DNA from: Artemia franciscana
Taxonomy: Eukaryota > Arthropoda > Branchiopoda > Anostraca > Artemiidae
Assembly: GCF_032884065.1 (NCBI RefSeq)
Contig: NC_088873.1
Coordinates: 1,612,001-1,676,000, forward strand
DNA: 64,000 nt
Reading direction: 5' to 3'
Within the stretch, counting starts at the first letter, position 1; every line of letters begins with the position of its first letter. Shown one piece after another: positions 1 to 10,329 of the stretch. Position numbers and translations under genes: made by a program. Under the pieces are notes generated by a model. That model saw only the letters and a program-made list of their open reading frames with translations. It ran no database searches and had not been told where the DNA came from.

Positions 1-1680
1 TGTTGAAATAACGTCATAAACCTAAAGAAACAGCTTTAAGGTTCATTTTCATTAAAGGTTAATTTAATATAGGAAAATAAACCGGTTTGAGGAATACTAT
101 AAATAAGCAACCTTTCAAAAGACACTTGCGATACATTACTAACTTGTCGTAACATACGTGTGTTGCATATCCTCCATACGATGGTTCAGTTTTTGTCAGA
201 ATTTGAATTCTATTTTAATATTTCGGCTGCTCTGGGCTAGAGTTCGTTCTTTTCTGTGGTGCTTGGCGAGACATCTATATATATAATATTTTATAAAAGG
301 TGATTACACACATGAAAAAAACTATGGCTCATCTTAGTTGTAATAGGAAAAGACCAAACACAAGGGATCAGGGACCAAAGTGGGTCAAATAAGGCACCAT
401 ATCCCAGAAAAGCAGCTTTTAAAAAGATGCTTGTGTTATTTTATCTTTTCAAAAGACAGTATCATGCACCATACCATTTTTTAGTCGTGGTTACGTTTTA
501 CAAGAAATGTTTGTGCTCTATTGCTTGTCGAAGAATAAGTGTGTTGTATCATAATTTATTATTTTGACAGTAAACAATGATGATTTATTTAATATAACAG
601 TTATTTTTGGATAGAGTTCGCGTGGCGGTTCTAACAGTATGGCGGTTATAACAGCAGCGGCTTTAGACATGGAAGGGGGATAGGTGCCCCCTCCCCCAGT
701 TTTTGCGATATCTAAGATTAGATTCCTTTTATTTTGTATTCTACCCTTCTATTAAGGTACTTAATCAAATAAAAGATTGTCGCAATTGTAATTTTCACAT
801 ACCTTGCCCCCCCCTGTTTATGAGGCCTAAGACTGTTACTGGGTCAATGCTATATTTTTTGGTTACTATGGACCGCGCTCGTCTTTCGCTTGATACTGAA
901 ACCACGATTTAAGTTTTTTGCAAGATATTTTTTTTCAATTAAGGAAAATCTAGAAAACGGCTGTGTAACATTCATAGGCAATAGCACCTTTGAAGAATGA
1001 ACGTCATATTTGGTTTAAAAATTAATATTTTTCAAATGAATCCCGGGATTAATGGGACAGTTGGAAAAGCCCTTATGAACAGAATTGAGATTTTGTCATT
1101 TTAATGTACGCAATAATTTTCAAAAAAGTTTTAAAGATCAAAGCTATAAAATTAGCAGGAACTCAAACTTCAATCTTCTCTCAGGAGGAGAGACCGATAG
1201 CAATAACACTGTAGTAATAGATGGGTATTTTAGGTTCAAAGATATGGTTATAAGGTGCTATTAAGATTTGTATTAGTAAGTATTTGTAAGATTTGTATTA
1301 AGATATTGTATATCAATATTGTCTTGTATATCAGTATTGTTATCATACTATGGTTTGGCTGTGAAAAACCAGGGAAATTTATATTTACACCCTGTGGAAA
1401 CTAGGTGGTATTGCCAGAAAGTATGAGAGATAGGACATTTCAGATGCTGTTATTAGGTTTTCTGTGTTGTGGTTAGAGAAGGTCTGTTTTTAACTCAAAA
1501 TAAAACTTTTGTGCAAATACTCTGTTTTGGCATAGAAAAACCGATATTTTCCTCATATATCCGTCGTATTTTTGTTAAAGTCGTAATCAGTGCCTTAATG
1601 TTGACCTACTTAAGAGCAATGTTTCTCAAATAATATTAGCCTTTTTGCCATTATTTATTTAAGGAATTGTCGCAAAACCT
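1..1680. other. No gene recognised
   Basis: AT-rich DNA with short homopolymer runs. No open frame here has recognisable domains, and I see no tRNA, tandem array or clear terminal inverted repeat. A few G- or C-runs near 660-700 and 806-816 are isolated. Confidence 0.5.
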
Positions 1681-1689
1681 TTCGAGGGG

Positions 1690-2220
1690 GTTGACTTAAC
1701 CGGAAATTAGAAGTGTGGACATTAGAATTGGTATAATTTTTGTCTCGATTTTTGGGGGGATTTCATGGCTGTTTTTCAGTTTAGAATGGGCTGTTTCCGT
1801 CTTTTAACATCAGGAGTTCTATCATTAACGATCCGTTTCAGCTCATCAAAAGACGAGCAAAGTCCCTGAATGTTAAGATGAAACAAGAATGTTAAGATGG
1901 ACATTAGAATTGGTGTAATTTTTCTTTGATTCAGTGGGTTTTTTTAGGGGATTTCATGTCTGTTTTTCATCAGGAGAAACCAAACTACCCCATGGTACAT
2001 CAGCCAGACGAGAATTAAGTAGACTTAGCTCAGTATCACGATAACGGAAAAATGGGAGTTTAGATGGTGAAGCTATACGCTGCACTTGATCAGCACTCTT
2101 ATATCGGGAAATGGCGGGAAAATGATCAGAAATATCAATAACCAGCACCAAATTATCTAAGACATCTAGTGACGAAAAAATATTGTCAATAAGAGACGCT
2201 TGTGTTCCAGTAGCTCGAGT
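1690..2220 (-). pseudogene. Rearranged LINE endonuclease (EEP) fragments
   Basis: On the minus strand, 2220-1954 reads as the C-terminal part of a non-LTR retrotransposon apurinic-like endonuclease. It shows a SLIDNIF segment followed by DISDHFPA, the S-D-H-x-P motif with the catalytic histidine. A separate minus-strand piece around 1886-1803 matches the N-terminal start of the same domain (HLNIQGL...SSFDEL) and is nearly identical to the copy near 4.4-4.5 kb. The two pieces are in the wrong order and are joined by duplicated stretches of LINE 5' sequence: the block near 1700-1800 recurs near 1890-1975 and 4530-4640. The domain is therefore broken and cannot be functional. CR1/L2/jockey-type is the likely clade, but this is inferred from motif style only. 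Confidence 0.7.
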
Positions 2221-2319
2221 GATTTATGATTTATACAGCTATGAAATTCCTAAGGATAGGAAACTGCTTAGAAATACCATAGTATAAAGAATTTTTTTTA
2301 CGAATTTTCATTTATCTTG

Positions 2320-3985
2320 GTTTTACAGTAAGGAGCGACCCGGCTCAATAGTAAACGAAACTCTAAAAAAACGGAATTTCGATGCTAAAAGATATATCAA
2401 AAGAATCAGATTTTTATGCTGATTTTAAATATATGAGTTTCATCAAATTTAGTCTTTGTCATCAAAAGTTACGAGCCTGGGAAAATTTGCCTTATTTTGG
2501 AAAATAGGGGGTAACACCCCCTAAAAGTCATAGGATCTTAACGAAAATCACACCATCGCATTCAGCGTATCAGAGAACCCCGTAGAAAAAAATTCAAGGT
2601 CCAATCTACTATAATGTTGAATTTCGTATTTTTTGCCAGAAGACAAATCACGGGTGCGTGTTTATTTGTATGTTTTTTTTTTTTTTTTTTTTTTTTTTTT
2701 CCAGGGGTCATCGTATCGACCAAGTGGTCCTAGAGTGTTGCAAGAGGGCTCATTCTAACGGAAATGAAACGTTCTAGTGCCCTTTTTAAGTGACCAAAAA
2801 ACTTGGAGGGCACCTCGGCCCCCTCCCACGCTCATTTTTTTCCCAATGTCAACGGATCAAAATTTTAAGATAGCCATTTTGTTCCGCATAGTCGAAAACC
2901 ATAATACATATGTCTTTGGGGATGACTTACCCCACACAGTCCCTAGGGGAGGGGCTGCAAGTTACAAACTTTGACCAATGTTTACATACAGTAATGGTTA
3001 CTGGGAAGTGTACCGACGTTATCAGGGGGTTTTTTTGGTTTGGGTGTGGGGTTCAGGGGAGGGGGCTATATGGGAGGATCTTTCCTTGGAGGAATATTTC
3101 ATGGGGGAAGAGAAATTCAATGAAAAGGGCGCAGGATTTTCTAGCATTACTATTAAAAAAAAAAAACAATGAAAATATAAACATGAAAAAGTTTTTCAAT
3201 TGAAAATAAAGAGAAGCATTAAAACTTAAAACGAACAGAGATTATTACGCATATGAGGGGTTCTAAAAATACTTTAGCACAAAGAGCGAGGTATTTAGGA
3301 GGAGATAAATACTTCGCTCTTTATGCAAAAATTTTTTTAAGTAATTTCAACTATTTATTCTACGGCCTTGCTGATTCAGGGGTCATTCTTAAAGAATTGG
3401 GACAAAGCAAGATTTAGGCAAAGAGCGAGGTATTAACGAGGGGACCAACCCTCTCATATATATAATCAAAAATATAAGAATATAAAAGTTTGTTACGTAA
3501 GTTAATTCTTAAGTTACGTATATTGTTTACTAATAAAAACGTTCGTTAAAAATTAAAAGATCTAGTTGCCTTTTTAAGTAACCGAAAAATTGGAGGGCAA
3601 CTAGGCCTCCTTCCCCACCCCTTATTTCTCAAAATCGTCTGATCAAAACTAAGAGAAAGCCATTTAGCCAAAAAAAGAATTAATATGCAAATTTAATTTT
3701 AATAATTTATGTACGGAGAGCCAAAATCAGTCATGCATTAATTCAAAAACTTTCAGAAATTAAATAAAAAACACAAGTTTTTTGAAATGAAAGTAAGGAG
3801 CGACATTAAAACTTAAAACGAACAGAAATTACTCCGTATATGAAAGGGGCTTTTCCTCCTCGACACCCCGCTCCTTGCACCAAAGTTTGATTCTTTCTCG
3901 AAACTCTACTTTTTAAAACAATAAAAAACTTTAGCGTAAAGAACGGGGTGTCGAAGAGGAAAAGCCCCTTTCATATACAAACTGT
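2320..3985 (-). repeat. FB1 dispersed fold-back repeat, minus-oriented copy
   Basis: This is a copy of the most abundant dispersed family in the window, named FB1 here. It starts with GTAAGGAGCGACCCGGCTCA, the complement of the family's right end, and contains the recurring 'TTTAGCGTAAAGAGCG' and 'GTCGCTCCTTACTTTCAG' blocks in reverse. A pure T run of about 30 occupies 2671-2700. No protein coding is evident. Compare 11865-14012 (best full copy) and the other FB1 entries. Confidence 0.75.
3836..3978. repeat. FB1 hairpin: ~50-bp inverted arms
   Basis: The left arm at 3836-3885 and the right arm at 3929-3978 are near-perfect reverse complements, separated by ~43 bp. Both arms contain a CTTTTCCTC...CGACACCCC block that differs from the CTGTCCCCTCCTCAACG block of other FB1 copies, yet the arms still match each other. 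Confidence 0.8.
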
Positions 3986-4055
3986 GGTATACAAACTGAA
4001 GATAGAGTTCCCGAAGAGAGCATCATTGACAAAAAAATTTGAACATCATTTCATA

Positions 4056-4640
4056 TCATTGACAAATCATTGAAGCAGAATTTTGATCCAGCAGGTTGAG
4101 GTTAAAATCACCCATAAAGATTAGTTCATGGAATGTTTTTGGACTGAGTCTAAAACTTCTTCCAGAATTTTCAAAACCGAAGGAATGGATCCACTGGGGG
4201 ACCTATAAACCAAACCCACAACTAAATACTTACGCATTAAATTAATCTCAATAAATAGGGATTCAAAGATTCCTTCATCATTTCTGCTCAAATCATTTCG
4301 GACGTTATATGCAAGATGATCAGCAATATAAAGCATAAGGCCACCTCTGGCCATCTGTTTGCTATTCAGCCTCTCCATCCTATATCCTGGAATATCTAAA
4401 AGGATATCCTTTTTTTAATCCAGGAAAGTTTCACATAATCCTATAACATCAGGAGTTCCATCACTAACGATCCGGTTCAGCTCATCAAAAGACGAGCAAA
4501 GTCCCTGAATGTTAAGATGACACAAGAATGTTAAGATGGACATCAGAATTGGTGTAATTTTTGTCTCGATTCAGTGTTTATTTGGGGGGATTTCATATCT
4601 GTTTTTCAGTTTAGAATGGGCTGTTTCCGTTTTTTACTAT
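4056..4640 (-). pseudogene. LINE endonuclease (EEP) N-terminal half, broken
   Basis: Read on the minus strand from ~4530 downward, the translation gives HLNIQGLCSSFDEL, then DGTPDVIGLCETFLD, a premature stop, DIPGYRMERLNSKQ, ARGGLMLYIADHL, an LVVGLVYRSPSGS stretch, and after a frame change FMGDFNLNLLDQ. This order, with the N of HLNIQ, the E of CETFL, the Y-R-(S/P)-P-S block and the G-D-F-N motif, is that of the Mg-dependent endonuclease of non-LTR retrotransposons. The sequence stops abruptly near 4056, before the catalytic S-D-H motif. A stop near 4416 and a frameshift near 4125 show that it is dead. It is closely related to the fragment at 1.69-2.22 kb. Confidence 0.78.
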
Positions 4641-5297
4641 AATACAGCTACCGTTACAACCACGATAAGTTTTTGGTTTTATTAATTACTCAACTTGCCT
4701 TATTATTTACATTTGTGTAAACTTTCTGCGTTGTGGTAATAATAAATAAAATAAAGGATTATTTCTCAAATACACAACCACATGAAAATTTTCTAGATAA
4801 TAAAAGTGAACTAGAAGACCCAAAGTGGTCTGTTTTCTCAGTTTGATGAACTTAGTAGAGATCCTGGTTACGCGGTTGAAAAATTATTGTTCTCAATATA
4901 AAGTTTTGTCAAAATCTTTTAATTTATTATTCTTCGTGTTCCTCATTTTGCTTGTAATCTATATTCTGGTAAGCGGCTTATTTTCGTTGCTCTTTTGGAC
5001 CGCCAAGCTCAATTTTTAGGCCATTTCGATGATGGAATGACAGACGCATAGTTAATTTTGACCTCAAACATTTGGTTCTAAGGTTTGTGTCTTTATGTCC
5101 ATACCTCCTCTCACACAAAGTGTGAAACTTCCGCAATAGCAAAATTATTACCGTCAGATACTTTTCAATATTCCAACCTTCAAAACTTCTTCGAAACTTC
5201 TATAGAAATTTGTTCATTCCTTATAAAAATAACACGTTTAAAAGACATTTCTTTTAAATTCTCCTGGTTAGTGAAGAGCTCTGGCATCTTTGTGACA

Positions 5298-5933
5298 ATG
5301 TTTTGTGATAGCCAACTCAAAGTCAATGCCTTGCCTCGTCCATTCGTTCTTTGTGGTCCATCAGGAGTGGGAAAGTCAACCTTGATTAAGAAGATGATGG
5401 TTGAATTTGGCGATATACTTGAATTTTCTGTATCACATACGACACGAGCCCCTAGAACCGGCGAAGTTGATGGAATAGATTACTTTTTTACAACCAAATC
5501 AGAGATGGAACGAAGCATAAGTAATGGAGAATTTATCGAGCATGCTGTTTTCTCAGGAAATATTTATGGAACAAGCAAAATGGCAGTAGAAAAGGTTCAA
5601 AAACTGGGTAAGATTTGTGTTTTGGACATAGAAACACAGGGAGTTATACAAATTAAGAAAACAGATTTAAACCCACATCTGATTTTTGTTAAACCTCCAT
5701 CTATGGAAGAACTGAAAAGCCGTTTAATCTCTCGTGGTACAGAAACAGAGGAGTTGTTGAAGAAAAGACTATGTGCAGCAGAAGAAGAAATTGCTTTCGG
5801 GGAAATACCAGGAAACTTCCACAAGATCATAGTAAATGATGATATTCATAAGGCTTATTCCGAGCTTAAAGAATATTTATTGACTCAAATACAAGATGTT
5901 CGCAAGAGTGGAGCCCAAATGAACGGTTGCTAG
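5298..5933 (+). CDS. Guanylate kinase, single exon, intact
   Basis: Predicted 211-residue guanylate kinase (GMP + ATP to GDP + ADP), a cytosolic nucleotide-salvage enzyme. The P-loop GPSGVGKST lies at about residues 20-28. The GMP-binding region follows (SVSHTTRAPRTGE, then DYFF), then EFIEHAVFSGNIYGTS, LDIETQG, and a lid with the conserved arginines (RGTETEE...KKRL). The domain runs end to end without a stop or frameshift and is slightly longer than the usual ~190-200 residues. The start is the first in-frame ATG, with A at -3; the frame stays open ~210 nt further upstream without an ATG. A pyrimidine-rich tract ending in AG near 5272 could be a splice acceptor for an upstream 5' exon. There is no intron inside the kinase, so it may be a retrocopy or an intron-poor native gene. 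No AATAAA is visible before the Helitron that begins 92 bp after the stop. Confidence 0.9.
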   Translation: MFCDSQLKVNALPRPFVLCGPSGVGKSTLIKKMMVEFGDILEFSVSHTTRAPRTGEVDGIDYFFTTKSEMERSISNGEFIEHAVFSGNIYGTSKMAVEKVQKLGKICVLDIETQGVIQIKKTDLNPHLIFVKPPSMEELKSRLISRGTETEELLKKRLCAAEEEIAFGEIPGNFHKIIVNDDIHKAYSELKEYLLTQIQDVRKSGAQMNGC

Positions 5934-6104
5934 ATATTATTTAATTAGTATCTAGTGATTATTGTAGGAATTTAAAGACATTGGCACCACTTAAAGGAAA
6001 GGAGGTAGATTTCTTTTATAAGAAACTAGCTGTGTCCCTGTGTCCCACCTGTGAAAAGTCGTTAAGCGCCATATTAGTTACGCGCCATTGTAGTTGTGTC
6101 CCTG

Positions 6105-6107
<3 letters not shown>

Positions 6108-6163
<56 letters not shown>
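6108..6163. repeat. (TA)n microsatellite in Helitron
   Basis: Uninterrupted TA dinucleotides over ~56 bp, placed directly after the helicase tail of the Helitron. The copy at 20.3 kb has a (TA)n run at the same place, so the microsatellite travels with the element. Confidence 0.95.
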
Positions 6164-6166
<3 letters not shown>

Positions 6167-6167
6167 T

Positions 6168-6369
6168 TTAACTACGTAAAACCTGCGAATATATAACATT
6201 CTTTGCTGTCCCATTGTCTGTGCATATAAATAGATTGTCAGGTTTACCGACTCTTGAACATGCAACATATAATTGTCCATGGGAAAAACAATCCGTATTC
6301 AGATCTATACCTCATGATTTTAATGATTGCCCTTGAGCTTTGTTGATGGTGATTGCTAATCGAACATTC
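6168..6369 (-). pseudogene. Helitron/Pif1-type helicase C-terminal tail
   Basis: The minus-strand translation shows LAITINKAQGQSLE, then [20 protein letters not shown] and a NVVY...VLRS end. This is the last helicase motif (T-x-N-K-A-Q-G-Q-S and Y-V-A-x-S-R) of Helitron RepHel and Pif1-like proteins. Only about 65 codons remain, with a stop and a frame change between GIDL and FSHG, so it is a relic. It is nearly identical to 20113-20305 (+) and 53793-53930 (-). Confidence 0.82.
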
Positions 6370-6409
6370 CCTGTGTCCCCGTCGTCATTTATATATCCCC
6401 CTGTGCAAA

Positions 6410-6690
6410 ACCAAAAAAAAAGTTTTTTTTCTGGTTTTTTCCTTTTTTTTTAGCTTTTTTAGTTTTTTTTCTTTTTAGTTTTTTTGTAGTATTTACCTTT
6501 TTTAGTTTTTTTTATTTTTTGTATTTTTTTAGTTTTCTTTTTCTCCTTTATTTTTCAGTTTTTTGCCTTTTTTAGTTTTTTTTTCTTTTTAGTTTTTTAC
6601 CTTTTTTAATTTTTTTTTAGTTTTTTTAGTTTTTTAGCTTTTTTAGTTTTTTTTATTAGTTTTAGTTTTTTTTGTAGTTTTTACCTTTTT
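6410..6690. repeat. T-rich AGTTTTTT arrays in Helitron
   Basis: Irregular tandem runs of (C/A)TTTTTTAG-type units, the complement of the CTAAAAAA arrays at 18.77-19.5 kb. Low-complexity, with no coding. Confidence 0.85.
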
Positions 6691-6693
6691 TTA

Positions 6694-6765
6694 AGCCAAG
6701 GTTCGAACCTGGAACCTCTTGAACCTAGAACCTGGAACATAACGCCTTACCAAATCAGCGACATC
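6694..6765 (-). repeat. tRNA-like module inside Helitron
   Basis: The minus strand carries a pol III A-box-like TCGCTGATTTGGTAAGGCG and, ~40 nt later, a B-box GGTTCGAACC just before a T-rich tract. The spacing suits a tRNA-derived sequence, but no clean acceptor stem or anticodon arm forms. A related copy lies at 54650-54716 (-). Confidence 0.55.
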
Positions 6766-7020
6766 GGCTCGAATACATTTGTTTTTGAATTGGTATATGA
6801 TGAAATAATTCAGACGTCATATGCGGACAAACACGACGTCACTCGACAGATTGACAGACAACTTATTTTATATATATATAGATAGATTCCCTGTGTCCCG
6901 GTCTGTATATACATTCGTTTTTGTTTTTTAGTTTTTTACCTTTTTTCTTTTTTCAGTTTTCTTTTTCTTATTTATTTTTCAGCGTCACTATGAAATACAT
7001 ATCGCCGAACCTTTGTTTTT

Positions 7021-7404
7021 TTAAACTAAAATCTCGTAGGCATTGATGACCTTATCCAAGTCAAAATCCCAAACCCAATCATCATCGCTATCATTTTCAG
7101 TTTTGATATGTTTTGACTCTGGCTGTCCAGGTGGATTCTCATCTAACTGCGCGGTTTTGCGTTCTTTAGCCGCAAGCCTGTTTTCTTGCTGTTCTTGTGA
7201 TTCCTCGGCACGCTTTCTTCTCTTACTTTACCTATCAGCCGCAAGCCTGTTTTCTTGCTGTTCTTGTGATTCCTCGGCACGCTTTCTTTTCTTACTTTCT
7301 CTATCAGCCGCAAGTTTTTTGGCATAGACTCTTTGAGCAGCTTCCTCGGCTGTTGCCATTGTAGGTTCTTCAGTCATTTTACAATTAAACATTTTTCCGT
7401 CCAT
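7021..7404 (-). pseudogene. Helitron protein N-terminal region, one internal stop
   Basis: A minus-strand frame of 127 codons from ATG 7404 to TAA 7021, open except for one in-frame TAA in the second of two tandem repeats. The predicted protein has a 23-24 residue repeat (KRKRAEESQEQQENRLAADR), then a short acidic region (ENDSDDDWVWDFD). Basic/glutamine-rich repeats with 'AEESxEQxxxRLA' occur at the N-terminus of Helitron-encoded proteins in many animals, which is why I assign it here. The placement ~160 bp inside the TCTATATATA terminus agrees. The repeat of 72 bp is also visible as DNA (7170-7310). Confidence 0.6.
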
Positions 7405-8144
7405 GATCTTCTTACAATTAAAATTTGTCTTTGAACGATTTTCTTAAATACTTTTAATGACGTCATCGTCATAACAAACATGACGACAACTAACTTCATG
7501 ACGACATGACGTCACTCGACAGATAGACAGACAGACAGACAGACAACTTATTTTTATATATATAGATAAACTGTTGATAACGGCCTGTAAAATTAACGAG
7601 GTTCTGATCGAGTTACAAATGTCCTAGTTTGCATCTAGTGGTTGTACTTCTTGTTTGATTTTATACCGCAAAAGTGTCTTGTGAAACAATGGAGCCCAGT
7701 GAAAAGTTGTGTTCACATTACTAAATATCAGGATCTAGTTTTTCTTTGAATTTGGTGCATCTTAATGCTTCTTCACAAAGAAAAACTGGGTACCATTTTG
7801 AATAAAAAACTTTGTCATTCGTCTGAATGCTGAACAGTGACGCATAACAATATTTGATAATGATGAATTGTTTGATAATGATCATTGGCTTGATAATGAT
7901 CATTGGTTTTAAAATGATCTGAGTGAAAACTGTGTTGAAGAGGCCCTTTGCGTGTGGTAGGGCTTTCAAACAAGAAAAATACAAGCTTGACATTGCTCTT
8001 AGATCAACTTCAACGAGAGTCCAACATACATTGAAAATAATTATTGATGAGATCTGTCAACTTTACTTGACCATTGGACAAACTTGGTTAATAAATAAAA
8101 CTCATTTAAGAATGTCGAACTGGTCAACATAAAAGCAGAATATT

Positions 8145-8800
8145 CCACAATCAAACAGTTCGTGGTAACAAAGTAACGTGGTAACCCCGGCTCAATAGTA
8201 ACCGAAATTCTAAAAAACGGAATTTTGATACCAATACATCAAAAGAATTGGATTTTTATGTTGATTAAATAAAAAAAAATTAACTGCAAGTAAGGAGCGA
8301 CATTAAAACTTAAAAAGAACAGAAATTATTCCGTATATGAAAGGGGGTGTCCCCTCCTAAACGCCTCGCTCTTTACGCTGAAGTTTGACTCTTTGTTACA
8401 GTTGTACTTTCTAAAATAATAAAATTCTGAACGTTTTTAAATTAATGCATGTTTTTATTTTGGTTCACCGCACATGAATAATTAAAACGAAATTTGCATA
8501 TTAATTTTTTACCCCCTTATGTTTTTATTATTAGTAATTTTTTAACCCCCTTATACAGGTAATACTTTCTGTTCGATTTAAATTTTAATTCTGCTCCTCA
8601 CTTCCAGTTGAAAAAACCCCCGACCGACTCCCACCCCAACGTGAAAAAGTCCCCCTTAAAAACGTCTCTACACTTGTCAATAACCATTACTATATGTAAA
8701 CAATGGTCAAAGCTTGTAACTTGCAGCCCCTCCCTCAGGGACTGTGGGAGATTAAGTCGTCCCAAAGACATAGTTATTGGGTTTTTCAACTGTGCTGAAC
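8145..8800. repeat. FB1 fragment, rearranged
   Basis: Begins with the complement of the FB1 right end (AACAGTTCGTGGTAAC...GGCTCAATAGTAACC, 8156-8206), followed by hairpin-arm sequence (8280-8400) and then other FB1 segments in mixed order (e.g. the TTGTAACTTGCAGCCCCTCC block near 8715). No genes. Confidence 0.7.
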
Positions 8801-9296
8801 AAAATGACTAGCTGCAACCTAGTAAAGATCGATCCATGGCCCATAGTAATCAAAATTTTTGAAACGCTTCATAAAACTGTATAGCAAGAAAAATTCATAT
8901 TTGTCACTGATTCGAGAATTACAACTATTATTTCAGTTAGTTTTAATAGTAAAATACTATTTGAAAATCAAACTTAAGTGAATCCTGAAAAGCAGCCAGA
9001 CTCCTCAAAAATGGCTTTGGATTGAAATGAGAAGTAAACTTTTGTTTTTGAAAAATTCATCACCACCTGCAATTGGAATTGCAGACGGTAAGAATTTTCA
9101 GGGGGAGGGTTTTTCTCGAGGGGGGGGGGCTCTGCGGAGGAATATAAGGTACTTGTATGATATACGCCCTACCACTCAAGCTGTTCATCCAATTGCGAAT
9201 TATAGAACCGGATTTTTTTTTCGTTAGTTTCTTCCAGCTTAGTGTGAGACAAGACAAAGACCAGTAACAGAATAGATGGAAATAATATAAACTTAG

Positions 9297-9464
9297 TCTA
9301 TATATATTTGCACATTAGGGGTGGGGGTAAATTATTTGGACAGTGTGAAACCAGAAAACAATCATTATAACATAATATGCAGAATAATTTTACCTAACAC
9401 ATTAGGCATACAGATCCGCTATAATTTGCCACCACTCCACCTAATGGGCAAATACATAGCCTAG
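9297..9464. mobile_element. Short inverted-repeat element (MITE-like), copy 1
   Basis: Ends of the type CTATATATTTGCACATTAGG and the matching complement (CTAATGGGCAAATACATAG) flank ~120 bp containing a GACAGTGTGAA...GCAGAATAAT block. Similar units lie at 11378-11551 and 49354-49522, and single ends near 45.91 and 51.57 kb. Flanking sequence (ACTAACG/CTTAGCGT...GACAAGACAAAG) is also shared, so these may be the centres of a larger element. Confidence 0.55.
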
Positions 9465-10329
9465 ATTTGTTTTTAAAGTATTTTTTTATCTGACTTTGGT
9501 TTATTTCATTAGGATTGAGCGTCAGAGAAACATGTTAGAAGAACGTTAGTCAGGGCATATATTAAACAAGTACCGAAGATACTTCAGTGTGGGGTGAATT
9601 GTCGGGTAGAATAGACCGTTGGGGGGGGGGTAATTTCTCAAGGTTAAATTCTTAAGCTTTTTAAAATTAAAAAATGTGATCATTATTAACATGAGGGGAG
9701 TGAATTTCCTACGGGGGGAGGGGAAATTCTAGCAGCAGAGAATTTTTTGGAAGGAACTTTTCACCGAGGAATTTTCTTCAGAGGGGGAGTTTCCCACAAG
9801 GGGGATTTTTTAGGGTCCATCCCTTTGAGATAATAGTAGTACGTAACCAGGAAGCTAGTGTTAAAATACAAGCTAGTGCTAAAACACAATACAATTTTCA
9901 ATAAGAAAAATACACAATCTTTTGAAAAGTTGCTTCTCTGTAGAATGATGTTTTGTTTGACTGACTTTGCTGCTTGATTCCCTGCGATCCATTCTTAACC
10001 AGACTAAGAGAAGCAGAATGATTTTTTTTTCTATTTATTTTTATTTTTTCGATTATTTTTTTTTTCGATTTATTTTTTTTCGATATTATTTTTATTTTTT
10101 CGATTTATTTTTTTCGATTATTTTTTTTATATGCTGCCATGTTTCATAAAATACATCTAATGACTTTGAATTTGACAAAACCCCAAAGTAAAGGCGTGTT
10201 ATAGTGATAATCTTAACCTATACACCACAAGTGTCTCCTGAGCCACTCAGGGCATAAAGAAGGAGCTGATAATCATCTCTCAAGCTTGCCGCTGCCATGA
10301 CGTCCTACCATTGTGGTTTAACAATGATT

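Larger units (their letters stand above)
6026..7566 (-). mobile_element. Helitron (nested, non-autonomous), minus strand
   Basis: Read on the minus strand, the element begins TCTATATATATAAAAATAAG at 7566, preceded by A, and ends CAGCTAG at 6026, followed by T. This matches Helitron 5'-TC and CTRR-3' ends inserted between A and T. Inside, in order, are a broken N-terminal protein frame (7404-7021), a GGGACACAGGGAA minisatellite remnant, a second Helitron head (~6890), a tRNA-like module (~6765-6694), T-rich arrays (6690-6410), the helicase tail (6369-6168), a (TA)n run (6163-6108) and the 3' end. The strong GC-rich terminal hairpin of the 20.5-kb copy is not obvious here. Confidence 0.78.

Noticed and set aside
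4825-5019. Hydrophobic 64-codon frame (+)
   Set aside because: AT-rich sequence gives Leu/Phe/Ile by composition. No ATG at its start and no family resemblance.
7721-8132. Overlapping 70-90-codon frames on both strands
   Set aside because: No conserved motif, and tandem GATAATGATCATTGG words suggest local repeats instead of coding.
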